DNA of 18,717 bases from Erythrobacter sp. (GTDB lineage Bacteria; Pseudomonadota; Alphaproteobacteria; Sphingomonadales; Sphingomonadaceae). Of this stretch, positions 6,756-13,520 are shown in pieces. The notes under the pieces were generated by a model. It saw only the letters and a list, made by a program, of their open reading frames with translations. It did not search any database and had not been told where the DNA came from. The stretch spans positions 1 through 18,717 of the forward strand of contig JANQTR010000014.1 of NCBI GenBank assembly GCA_030731635.1, written 5' to 3'. Both the position numbers and the translations under genes were made by a program. The stretch's first letter is position 1. Each line of letters opens with the position of its first letter.

Positions 6756-7574
6756 TTACAGATCCTCGAAATTCGGCTTGCGCTTCTGCATCGCGGCGGT
6801 GACCGCTTCGATCTGATTGCGGCTGCGCATGATACCGTGCTGTTCGATGCTTTCTTCCAGCAGGATCGCATCGGTTTCGCGGTCGATCATGCCGGCCTGC
6901 AACCGCTTGGCGGCGCGGATCGCGTGAGGGTTGCGATCGGCGATCTCGCGCGCAATCGTCAGCGCCCGTTCGCGCGGGTTTTCATCGACATGGGTGGCAA
7001 GGCCCAGCGCTTGCGCTTCGGCACCGGAAAATTCGCGATTGGTGTAGATCAGTTCGCGCAGCACATCATCACGCACCAGCCCGCGCCACAGCGCATATCC
7101 GGCCATATCGGGCACCAAACCCCATTTCATCTCCATGATCGACATGCGGGTTTCAGGATGAACGATGCGGATATCCGCCCCGCTGGCAATCGCCAACCCG
7201 CCACCAAAACACACGCCGTGCACCGCCGCAATCACCGGTACCGGCAGCTTGCGCCACTGCATCGCTACCTGCTGGAACTTGTTGGCATTGCCATAGGTGC
7301 GTTCGGTGATCGAAGGTTCGTCTTCGGCTGGGGTCCGGGTGAAGTTCGACAGATCAAGCCCGGCGCAGAACGCCCGCCCTTCCCCCGACAAAACCACCAC
7401 GCGCAGGCCCTTCATCCGCTGGAGCACGCTGCCCGCCTCGATGATCCGTTGAAACATTTCCGGATCAAGCGCGTTCATCTTGTCCGGGCGCGTGAGCCGC
7501 ACTTCGGCAACCCCATCCTCTCCGAGCGTGATGGCGACGCGATCATTGGCGGTCGTGGTAGCAGTGGCAGGCAT
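6756..7574 (-). CDS. Crotonase / enoyl-CoA hydratase family protein
   Basis: A 272-residue crotonase-fold protein that would act on acyl-CoA thioesters in the cytoplasm. The oxyanion-hole segments are visible as AFCAGLDL (about residue 69) and FGGGLAIASGAD (about 123). The residue aligned with Glu144 of rat enoyl-CoA hydratase is Ala128, while the partner Glu164 is kept as Glu148 in IMEMKWGL. Without the first glutamate, ordinary hydration is doubtful; isomerase, lyase or hydrolase chemistry is possible. I chose the ATG at 7574 because AAGGAAG lies nine bases upstream of it. An in-frame ATG at 7604 would add ten residues. It converges with the thioesterase-like gene, suggesting an acyl-CoA theme. 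Confidence 0.88.
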   Translation of the reverse strand: MPATATTTANDRVAITLGEDGVAEVRLTRPDKMNALDPEMFQRIIEAGSVLQRMKGLRVVVLSGEGRAFCAGLDLSNFTRTPAEDEPSITERTYGNANKFQQVAMQWRKLPVPVIAAVHGVCFGGGLAIASGADIRIVHPETRMSIMEMKWGLVPDMAGYALWRGLVRDDVLRELIYTNREFSGAEAQALGLATHVDENPRERALTIAREIADRNPHAIRAAKRLQAGMIDRETDAILLEESIEQHGIMRSRNQIEAVTAAMQKRKPNFEDL

Positions 7575-7661
7575 CAGGGCAGGCTTCCTTGAAAGCGAAA
7601 TCATCGGCTGCGAAGATTGGCCGATCCGCCGCCCGCTGTCCAGCGCAGGCTGGGTTCGAGA

Positions 7662-8033
7662 CTATCCAGCGTTTTGCCCAAGCGACGGATCCAGGAAGTA
7701 GCCGCCCTTTGCATGGGTAGCGATCAGCCGCACAAAACCGAAGGGTTCCAGCTTGGCGCGCACCCGCGCCACGTGCACCGCGACACTGTTGGTTTCAGGG
7801 TCGAAATCAATCCGCCATACCTCGGTCAGCAATTGCCGCCGGGTCAAATGTTCACCAGGGAGTTCGGCCAGGCGCCACAGCAGCGCGAATTCGCGCGGGT
7901 GTAAGCCAAGCCAGCGATCCTCGATCCGTCCATCGCGGTGGAACAGATCGAGCGTGACATCACCAGCATCGCGGAAACGCGGGATCAAAACGTCGCTGCC
8001 GCTGCGCCGGCCAGCCGACAGGATTGCGCTCAT
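7662..8033 (-). CDS. Stand-alone OmpR/PhoB-type winged-helix DNA-binding protein
   Basis: A 123-residue protein consisting almost only of the effector domain of OmpR/PhoB response regulators. Residues 40-118 show the pattern LHPREFALLWRLAE, then LTRRQLLTEVW, the recognition helix region TNSVAVHVARVRAKL, and the wing IATHAKGGYFLDP. There is no receiver domain, so no phosphoacceptor aspartate, and no membrane segment. How it is switched is unknown. Its ATG overlaps the stop of the RadC-like gene by four bases (ATGA), so the two are co-translated. A transcription-regulatory role is inferred from the domain only. Confidence 0.85.
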   Translation of the reverse strand: MSAILSAGRRSGSDVLIPRFRDAGDVTLDLFHRDGRIEDRWLGLHPREFALLWRLAELPGEHLTRRQLLTEVWRIDFDPETNSVAVHVARVRAKLEPFGFVRLIATHAKGGYFLDPSLGQNAG

Positions 8034-8452
8034 AACAACCCTCCGGCACGCATCGAATAGACCGCTTCGGTCGTGAAGATCAGATGATCAATCAGCGTGA
8101 TATCGAGCGCGCGGGCAACATCTTGCAAGCGCCTTGTGGCGTTGACGTCGCATGCGCTGGGCTGACAGTGACCCGAAGGGTGGTTGTGGGCCAGGATCAA
8201 CCCGACTGCGTTGTGCCGCAGCGCTTCGCCAAACAGCGGGCGCATGCGCAGTTGCAGCGTGCTCATGCCGCCCACCCCAAAGGCTGCATCGCCCAGACAG
8301 GCACGCTGTGCATCGACAAAAATCGCATGCCCGCGTTCGTGCTGAGCTGGCGGGGTCAGTACCACGCTGCGCAAATAGGCGATGATCGCCGCGCTGCGCT
8401 GCTCGGGCGAAGGCATCTGATCGCGAATGCCAGGGCGGGCGAGCGTCAACAT
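8030..8452 (-). CDS. RadC-like JAB/MPN+ domain protein (short, no HhH domain)
   Basis: A 140-residue protein with the complete JAMM zinc-metalloprotease motif of the RadC/JAB family: His89-x-His91, seven residues, Ser99, two residues, Asp102 (within AHNHPSGH). The C-terminal IDHLIFTTEAVYSMRAGGLL also matches RadC. Full-length RadC is about 220 residues and starts with a helix-hairpin-helix region. That part is absent here and nothing upstream in the frame could supply it. The role of RadC-like proteins is not settled, and the old DNA-repair name should not be taken as function. It overlaps the winged-helix gene by four bases and follows the membrane protein gene after 69 bases, which contain an imperfect 18-base dyad (8478-8495). 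GGAG lies ten bases before the ATG. Confidence 0.88.
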   Translation of the reverse strand: MLTLARPGIRDQMPSPEQRSAAIIAYLRSVVLTPPAQHERGHAIFVDAQRACLGDAAFGVGGMSTLQLRMRPLFGEALRHNAVGLILAHNHPSGHCQPSACDVNATRRLQDVARALDITLIDHLIFTTEAVYSMRAGGLL

Positions 8453-8521
8453 GACGCAGCGGCTCCGGCATCCAGGGCAATGGCAACTGGCATTGGCTCG
8501 GCTCCAAAGAAGATGGCTGAG

Positions 8522-9004
8522 TTACCCGATGCCAGGCAGCGGCGCGCGCCATTCGCGATAGGCCCCAAATTGCCGCTCGCGCATGATGTGGCGGCCAAAG
8601 CCGATGATAATCAGCACAAGCTGGCAATATGATGGACCGGAGGAAAGGATCACGTACGCAATGGGCGACACTGTTTCGATCATTTTCACCCCATGGGCAC
8701 CAATCGCGACCAATTGGAAACCGGCGATCCACAGCGGATAATTCCGATTGGCTCTGAGCGCCACGGCCACGAAACCTACGCCGGCCAAAACATCGATGGC
8801 CACGTAGATCCAGCTCATCGGGCCAAATCCGGCGTTGCCAAGATCAAACCATTCAAACGCCTTCACCGGCACCACCATCGTGGCAATGAACAGGGCAATC
8901 AGCCAGCGTTCGGGGGCTGCCCCCCAGCGCCATATCGCCAGTGCCAACAGGACACTGGTGATATGCTGCACATCGCCGCGGTAGGTGTTGTAGAGGTCTA
9001 GCAT
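8522..9004 (-). CDS. Small polytopic membrane protein of unknown function
   Basis: I do not recognise this 160-residue protein as a named family. It has about five hydrophobic segments: near residues 15-30, 34-50 (LIALFIATMVV), 65-86 (WIYVAIDVLAGVGFVAVALRA), 89-108 and 115-137 (YVILSS...LVLIIIGFG). It has no signal-peptide cleavage pattern and no obvious catalytic motif. The tail (RERQFGAYREWRAPLPGIG) is charged. It follows the small helical protein after 20 bases in the same direction, so it is likely the third gene of a unit led by the membrane-anchored HTH protein. There is no clear ribosome site at the ATG, which is compatible with translational coupling. Confidence 0.75.
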   Translation of the reverse strand: MLDLYNTYRGDVQHITSVLLALAIWRWGAAPERWLIALFIATMVVPVKAFEWFDLGNAGFGPMSWIYVAIDVLAGVGFVAVALRANRNYPLWIAGFQLVAIGAHGVKMIETVSPIAYVILSSGPSYCQLVLIIIGFGRHIMRERQFGAYREWRAPLPGIG

Positions 9005-9024
9005 TTATGGCGTACGATCAAGTC

Positions 9025-9363
9025 CTAAGCCGCTTGCGGCTGAGGTGCGGTGCTGATCATGACTTCCTCAGGGACAGTCGTTGGCAAGCCGATTTCGCCG
9101 CCCGCATGCACCCGCGCAACCTTGCTCAGTTCATCGTGAACGCGCAGCAGATTGGTCGACATCGCCATCGCCTGGCTTTCCGCTTCGGTCAGACGCAGCA
9201 GCGCGCGCTGCCCGGTGTGAACTTCAACTTCGGGATTTTGACGTGCGGCCAGCATCGCCTGTTTGAGGCGGGCCATGGCGATGATCGATTCGTCGGCAAT
9301 GGCTTCAGCTTCGCGGATCAGCTTCTTGAGTTGGTGCGCGTCAGTCAGGATACGGTCGTTCAT
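9025..9363 (-). CDS. Small helical protein of unknown function
   Basis: A 112-residue soluble protein I cannot assign. Residues 1-85 look almost entirely alpha-helical with heptad-like spacing (LKKLIREAEAIADESIIAMARLK, then LLRLTEAESQAMAMSTNLLRVHDELSKVA), suggesting a two-helix coiled coil or bundle. The last 25 residues are Pro/Ala-rich. There is no signal peptide, membrane segment or cysteine. The ATG at 9363 has GGAG seven bases upstream. It sits 25 bases after the HTH-anchor gene and 20 bases before the membrane protein gene, so it probably works with one of them. Partner or adaptor is an inference. Confidence 0.78.
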   Translation of the reverse strand: MNDRILTDAHQLKKLIREAEAIADESIIAMARLKQAMLAARQNPEVEVHTGQRALLRLTEAESQAMAMSTNLLRVHDELSKVARVHAGGEIGLPTTVPEEVMISTAPQPQAA

Positions 9364-9388
9364 TGTGATTCTCCGTGGCCGCCGGCGC

Positions 9389-10003
9389 TCAACCGGATGC
9401 CTGAGTTTCCTCTACAGAGACGGTGGCCTTGCCGTTCGTCGCGTTTGTCAGTGCATCAGCTGCAGTGATGGTCAAAATCACCGCGGCAAGGATCCCCGAA
9501 GCGATCCCTACAATTGCACCCAAGCGAAGAAGGACGGCATTCTCACCATCGAGCACTCCGGGGACTACCTTGGGTTCGCCTGGTCTGAGCCATGGCGCCT
9601 GCTCAATCAGAGACATGGCGTCGCTCAAAACCAGTCGGCCCGGGTCGATCCCGCCGCTCAAATCAGGAAAATTAGTCGCCGGGTTAATCTGATTTTTTAT
9701 GTATGCATCTTCGCTCAAGGGCTTCGGGGAAACTGCATCCGCAGTACTGCCTAAGCCTTTTTCCTGAGGGTTTGCCGCGCTTTCGGGAGTTGGCTCGGGC
9801 GGCAAGGTGGCACGATAATTCTCAACCAGTTCACCCAGGCTTCCCGCTTCATACACGTCTTTCAGCACCCGGATATGCTGATTGATCCGGGTTTCAGAGA
9901 CGCCAAGCTCTTGCGCGATAACCTTGATCGGCACGCGGCGATCGATGCGTTCAATGACAGCGCGCTGCCTGTCGGTCAGCCGACGCGCGGCTCCGGACGA
10001 CAT
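9389..10003 (-). CDS. Membrane-anchored LuxR-type HTH protein
   Basis: A 204-residue protein. Residues 9-64 form a LuxR/GerE-like helix-turn-helix (LTDRQRAVIERI, then VIAQELGVSETRINQHIRVLK). Residues 65-150 are a Pro/Ser/Gly-rich, probably unstructured linker. One membrane segment spans about 157-183 (LGAIVGIASGILAAVILTI), followed by about 20 polar residues. By topology the HTH would be cytoplasmic and tethered to the inner membrane, with a short periplasmic tail. That recalls one-component membrane regulators such as ToxR, though those have a different HTH type. No sensor domain is visible, so signal input may come from the membrane protein two genes downstream. The start is set by AGGAG six bases before the ATG at 10003; an upstream TTG at 10024 is unlikely. 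Confidence 0.82.
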   Translation of the reverse strand: MSSGAARRLTDRQRAVIERIDRRVPIKVIAQELGVSETRINQHIRVLKDVYEAGSLGELVENYRATLPPEPTPESAANPQEKGLGSTADAVSPKPLSEDAYIKNQINPATNFPDLSGGIDPGRLVLSDAMSLIEQAPWLRPGEPKVVPGVLDGENAVLLRLGAIVGIASGILAAVILTITAADALTNATNGKATVSVEETQASG

Positions 10004-10009
10004 GGGCTT

Positions 10010-10014
10010 CTCCT
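10010..10014 (-). promoter_or_regulatory. Ribosome binding site fixing the start of the HTH-anchor gene
   Basis: The minus strand reads AAAAGGAG with a six-base spacer (AAGCCC) to the ATG at 10003. This is the strongest Shine-Dalgarno of the minus-strand cluster, and it decides between this ATG and the in-frame TTG at 10024, which lies upstream of the site. Confidence 0.75.
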
Positions 10015-10052
10015 TTTTTCGCAACTTGCCCCGAGATACACGTAACCTAACG

Positions 10053-10080
10053 CAAAACGGGAGAGATTTCTCCCGTTTTG
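10053..10080. terminator. Perfect 12-base inverted repeat: probable bidirectional terminator, or operator of the HTH gene
   Basis: The arms CAAAACGGGAGA and TCTCCCGTTTTG are exact reverse complements around a GATT loop. The GC core with outer A4/T4 runs is the layout of a symmetric intrinsic terminator. On the minus strand it would end alaC mRNA about 50 bases past the alaC stop. The T run is only four bases and lies in the stem, so strength is uncertain. It is also 50 bases before the HTH gene start, so an autoregulatory operator cannot be excluded. Confidence 0.6.
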
Positions 10081-10128
10081 GATGAGAATACGTAATAGTC
10101 CGTCAAACAACCGATTGACGCTGCCGAA

Positions 10129-11328
10129 TCAGGCAGCGGAGCTATTCACACCAACCGATTGCAGATAGCGCTTGATGTTACGCGCGGCCTGTCGGAGCCG
10201 CTGTTCGTTTTCGACCATGGCGATCCGAACGTACCCCTCGCCATTCTCGCCATAACCGACCCCTGGCGCGACCGCGACTTGCGCTTGTGTTAGCAATTGC
10301 TTTGAAAATTCGAGGCTTCCCATGTTCTTTAGCGCAGGCGGCAAAGGGGCCCAGGCGAACATTGAAGCTGGCGGCGCAGGAATATCCCAGCCAGCCCGGC
10401 CAAACGCTTCGACCATCACGTCGCGGCGCTTGTGATAGAGTTCGCGGTTAGAGTCGATGATATCCTGCGGCCCGTTCAATGCCGCGCAAGCAGCCGCCTG
10501 AATCGGAGTGAAGGCTCCATAATCGAGATAGGATTTCACCCGGGTCAGCGCCGCAATCAGCTGCCTGTTGCCGACTGCAAAACCCATCCGCCAGCCCGCC
10601 ATGGAATAGGTCTTGCTCATCGAGGTAAATTCGATCGCAACATCTTTGGCCCCCGGCACCTGCATGATCGAAGGCGTCGGCTTGCCATCGAAATAAAGCT
10701 CGGAATAGGCAAGGTCGCTCACTACCCAGACCTGGTTCTCTTTCGCCCAGGCGACCAGCCGTTCGTAGAAGGCCAGGTCCACGATCTCCGACGTGGGGTT
10801 TGACGGGTAACTGACCACCAGCACCGATGGGCGCGGCACGGTGAAGTTCATCGCCCGTTCGAGCGAGTTCCAATATTCTTCGTCCGGCGTGGTCGGCACC
10901 GAACGGATCGTTGCCCCGGCAATAATGAACCCAAAGGTGTGAATCGGATAAGACGGGTTGGGCGCCAGCACCACATCGCCCGGCGCGATGATCGCGGTCG
11001 CGAGGCTGGACAGCCCCTCTTTCGATCCCATCGTCACCACAACTTCGGTTTCCGGATCAAGCTCGACCTGGAATCTGCGGGCATAGTAGCCCGCCTGTGC
11101 ACGGCGCAGACCGGGAATGCCTTTGGACTGCGAATAGCCATGCGCATCGGGCTTGGCCGCGACTTCGCACAGCTTATCTATGACGTGCTGCGGCGGAGGC
11201 TGATCGGGGTTGCCCATGCCAAGATCAATGATGTCCTGCCCCGCCAGCCGCGCGGCATGACGCATGGCGTTGACCTCCGCGATCACATACGGGGGCATCC
11301 GCTTCATGCGATAGAACTGGTCATTCAT
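10129..11328 (-). CDS. alaC: PLP-dependent aminotransferase, AlaC-like (glutamate-pyruvate aminotransferase)
   Basis: A class I/II fold-type I aminotransferase of 399 residues, the normal length. It probably makes alanine from pyruvate and glutamate. Visible landmarks are the N-terminal MPPYVIAEVN and DLGMGNPDQPPP, SYPSNPTSEI (substrate-binding Asn), VVSDLAYSELYFDG (PLP-contact Asp and Tyr), and the PLP lysine in SMSKTYSMAGWRMGF. The ATG at 11328 has AAGGTGA eight bases upstream. The open frame extends 53 residues further to 11487, but that part is not conserved and overlaps the predicted phaC promoter on the other strand. The stop codon TGA sits in the loop of a short hairpin (GCTGCC/GGCAGC, 10120-10137). 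It is divergent from phaC. Confidence 0.9.
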   Translation of the reverse strand: MNDQFYRMKRMPPYVIAEVNAMRHAARLAGQDIIDLGMGNPDQPPPQHVIDKLCEVAAKPDAHGYSQSKGIPGLRRAQAGYYARRFQVELDPETEVVVTMGSKEGLSSLATAIIAPGDVVLAPNPSYPIHTFGFIIAGATIRSVPTTPDEEYWNSLERAMNFTVPRPSVLVVSYPSNPTSEIVDLAFYERLVAWAKENQVWVVSDLAYSELYFDGKPTPSIMQVPGAKDVAIEFTSMSKTYSMAGWRMGFAVGNRQLIAALTRVKSYLDYGAFTPIQAAACAALNGPQDIIDSNRELYHKRRDVMVEAFGRAGWDIPAPPASMFAWAPLPPALKNMGSLEFSKQLLTQAQVAVAPGVGYGENGEGYVRIAMVENEQRLRQAARNIKRYLQSVGVNSSAA

Positions 11329-11430
11329 CGTAACGATCACCTTGCCTCGTGCGGTAATGATTAGGCACCGCGCTCCTTTCTCCCTAGGCGAATATCTCGG
11401 GCGGTGGGAAGGCGTTTTCGCCAATTGCGG

Positions 11431-11459
11431 CTGACCCGGATGATCACCACTGTTATAGA
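11431..11459 (+). promoter_or_regulatory. Predicted phaC promoter
   Basis: CTGACC (11431-11436) and TATAGA (11454-11459) are 17 bases apart. The -10 box is preceded by TGT, giving an extended -10 (TG-n-TATAGA). The transcript would start near 11466 and give a 5' leader of about 20 bases before phaC. The -35 match is weak. No TTGTGCA box like those at the phasin gene is seen in this gap. Confidence 0.4.
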
Positions 11460-11486
11460 TCGGTGTGAGCAAGGGACATTCAGGCA

Positions 11487-13394
11487 ATGGCAGACGATAA
11501 AAACCCGATGGCCGCAGCCGGAGAGAGCCTCAAGGGCTTCTTTGACATGCAAAGCGGCACAATGCGCGAAATGATGTCGGGCACGGGGATCGAATCGCTA
11601 CTACCGCAAGGTGCGGGCGCGGGCGAATTGGGCGAGTGGGCCAGCGCCAGCGCGCAACTGCAACAGATGTGGCTCGAATTCGCCGCACACCAGACCAAGG
11701 CTGCTGCCACCAAAGCTGTCAAAGGCACAAATCCACTCGATCCCGCACAATGGCTGGTGATCTCGCAAAGCATGGTCAGCCAGCTGCCCAAGGGGATGTT
11801 CGCAGCACAAGCCAAGCTAGCGCAAGATCAGATGCAATTGTGGCAGGGCGTGATGGAGCGATTCGTCTCCGGTGCCGCTGGCGGTAGTCTGACCGAAGCA
11901 CCCGAGGCCGCCGCCTTGCCCAAGAGCGACCGGCGCTTTGCCGACCCGGCATGGCGCGAACACCCGGCATTTGTGCTGATGCATCAGACCTATCTGATGC
12001 TGGCGGAATATTTCCGCTCATCGGTCAAAGGGATGGAAGGGATCGACCGGGCCAAGCGCCAGCAGCTCGAGTTTGCGATCAGCGCGCTGACCGAAGCGAT
12101 GAGCCCGGACAATTTCATCGCGCTCAACCCTGTGGTGATGAAACGCACGGTGGAAAGCCGCGGGCAGAATCTGGTGCGCGGGATGCAGCACCTGATCAAC
12201 GATATGAAGCGCGGGCAGTTGACCCACACTGACCCTGATGCCTTTCGGCTGGGCGAAAACCTGGCCGCAACGCCGGGCAAGGTGGTGTTTGAAACCCCGC
12301 TTTATCAATTGATCCAGTACAGCCCGGCGACCGAAACCGTGCTCGACGTGCCGTTGATCATCTTCCCGCCGTGGATCAATCGGTTCTACATCCTCGATCT
12401 GACGCCCAAGAAAAGTTTTATCAAATGGGCGGTCGATCAAGGGTTGAGCGTGTTTGTGGTCAGCTGGAAATCAGCGGACGAGACAATGGGCGATGTGGTG
12501 TGGGACGACTATATTCGCGCCCAGATCGAAGCGATCGATCATGTCCGCGCAAGGCTTGATGTGCCTGCCGTCCACACCATCGGATACTGTGTTGCGGGCA
12601 CGACGCTGGCAGCGACACTGGCGATCCTGTCGCGCCGGGGGGAAGCCGACAAGGTCAAGAGCGCAACCTTCTTCACCGCGCAGGTCGATTTCGAAAAGAG
12701 TGGCGATCTCAAAAATTTCATCGATGACGGCCAGCTTGAGATGATCGGGAAACTTTCATCCTCGCAGGGCTATCTTGATGGGCGCTATCTGGCCGCCGCT
12801 TTCAACGCACTGCGCGGGCGCGATCTGATCTGGAATTACGTCGTCAACAATTACCTGCTGGGCGAAGATTACCCGGCGTTCGATCTGCTCCACTGGAACG
12901 GAGACGTCACCAATCTGCCGTCGAAATGGCACAATGATTACCTGCGCGATCTGTACCGCGACAACAAGCTGGTGGTGGCTGATGCGCTCAGCGCCGATGG
13001 CACGCCGATTGATCTTACCGAGGTTGCCACCCCCAGCTTTGTGCAGGCCGGGCGAGAGGATCATATTGCGCCAGCCGAAAGCGTGTGGCGGATAACGCGG
13101 CATTTTACCGGGCCGCTGGAATTCCTGCTGGCCGGGTCAGGGCACATCGCAGGCGTGGTCAATCCTCCTGCGGCCGGCAAGTATCAGTACTGGGTCGGTG
13201 ACAGCACCGCCCCGTCGCTGAAGGCCTTCGTCGAAAGCGCGACTGAGCACCCGGGCAGTTGGTGGCCGCACTGGCTCGAATGGCTGCATCGCCAATCCGA
13301 CGTGCGCGTATCCGCCACCGGCAAGCGCGCACCCGGCGGCAAGGGTGACAAGGTGATCGAGGATGCGCCGGGACGTTACGTGAAGACACGCTGA
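11487..13394 (+). CDS. phaC: Class I poly(3-hydroxyalkanoate) synthase
   Basis: PhaC polymerises 3-hydroxyacyl-CoA, usually 3-hydroxybutyryl-CoA, at the surface of PHB granules. The 635-residue protein has the N-terminal PhaC domain (about 155-330, with DRRFADPAWREHP) and an alpha/beta-hydrolase domain. The lipase-like box GYCVAGT holds the nucleophile Cys368; Asp525 (in REDHI) and His553 (in GSGHIAGVVNPP) complete the triad. The Asp-His spacing of 28 equals that in Cupriavidus necator PhaC (480/508). The N-terminus is some 45 residues longer than in C. necator, with a Gln/Ala-rich helical stretch. The ATG has AGGGA ten bases upstream. The phasin gene follows after 126 bases with its own promoter. 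The length and lack of a PhaE or PhaR subunit gene support class I. Confidence 0.97.
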   Translation: MADDKNPMAAAGESLKGFFDMQSGTMREMMSGTGIESLLPQGAGAGELGEWASASAQLQQMWLEFAAHQTKAAATKAVKGTNPLDPAQWLVISQSMVSQLPKGMFAAQAKLAQDQMQLWQGVMERFVSGAAGGSLTEAPEAAALPKSDRRFADPAWREHPAFVLMHQTYLMLAEYFRSSVKGMEGIDRAKRQQLEFAISALTEAMSPDNFIALNPVVMKRTVESRGQNLVRGMQHLINDMKRGQLTHTDPDAFRLGENLAATPGKVVFETPLYQLIQYSPATETVLDVPLIIFPPWINRFYILDLTPKKSFIKWAVDQGLSVFVVSWKSADETMGDVVWDDYIRAQIEAIDHVRARLDVPAVHTIGYCVAGTTLAATLAILSRRGEADKVKSATFFTAQVDFEKSGDLKNFIDDGQLEMIGKLSSSQGYLDGRYLAAAFNALRGRDLIWNYVVNNYLLGEDYPAFDLLHWNGDVTNLPSKWHNDYLRDLYRDNKLVVADALSADGTPIDLTEVATPSFVQAGREDHIAPAESVWRITRHFTGPLEFLLAGSGHIAGVVNPPAAGKYQYWVGDSTAPSLKAFVESATEHPGSWWPHWLEWLHRQSDVRVSATGKRAPGGKGDKVIEDAPGRYVKTR

Positions 13395-13443
13395 GTGCTA
13401 TGAATCCTTAAAATTCACTTATTTTCAGTGACTTGAAGAATTA

Positions 13444-13458
13444 TTGTGCAGTGCACAA
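13444..13458. promoter_or_regulatory. PhaR-like operator box 1 (perfect palindrome)
   Basis: TTGTGCA-G-TGCACAA is a perfect 15-base palindrome just upstream of the phasin -35 box. TGC-rich dyads at phasin promoters are the known binding sites of the PHB-responsive repressor PhaR in alphaproteobacteria such as Paracoccus and Rhodobacter. No phaR gene is in the window, so the assignment is inference. Confidence 0.65.
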
Positions 13459-13464
13459 AAGTTC

Positions 13465-13492
13465 TTGACTTCGCGGCCGCAATGCCTATTTT
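13465..13492 (+). promoter_or_regulatory. Predicted phasin promoter
   Basis: TTGACT (13465-13470) and TATTTT (13487-13492) are separated by 16 bases, the best sigma-70-type match in the window. Transcription would begin near 13500, inside the second TTGTGCA box. The strength fits a gene for an abundant granule protein. Confidence 0.7.
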
Positions 13493-13505
13493 GTGCAGTG
13501 CAACA
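13491..13505. promoter_or_regulatory. PhaR-like operator box 2
   Basis: TTGTGCA-G-TGCAACA repeats box 1 with the last bases changed. It lies across the end of the -10 box and the predicted transcript start, 47 bases centre to centre from box 1. A bound repressor would block initiation directly. Confidence 0.6.
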
Positions 13506-13520
13506 TGAAGCGAGGTCATC

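Noticed and set aside
6729..7592. Plus-strand frame of 287 codons opposite the crotonase gene
   Set aside because: Fully antisense to a gene with clear crotonase motifs; no recognisable domain.
8478..8495. Imperfect 18-base dyad (CAATG...CATTG) before the RadC-like gene
   Set aside because: Only the outer five bases and scattered inner positions match; too weak to call an operator without comparison to relatives.
11329..11487. 53-residue N-terminal extension of the alaC frame
   Set aside because: Not conserved in aminotransferases, overlaps the predicted phaC promoter, and the internal ATG at 11328 has a good AAGGTGA site.
13416..13433. TCACT/AGTGA mini-hairpin after phaC as a terminator
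   Set aside because: Five A/T-rich pairs with no following T run; phaC transcripts may instead run on to the phasin terminator.
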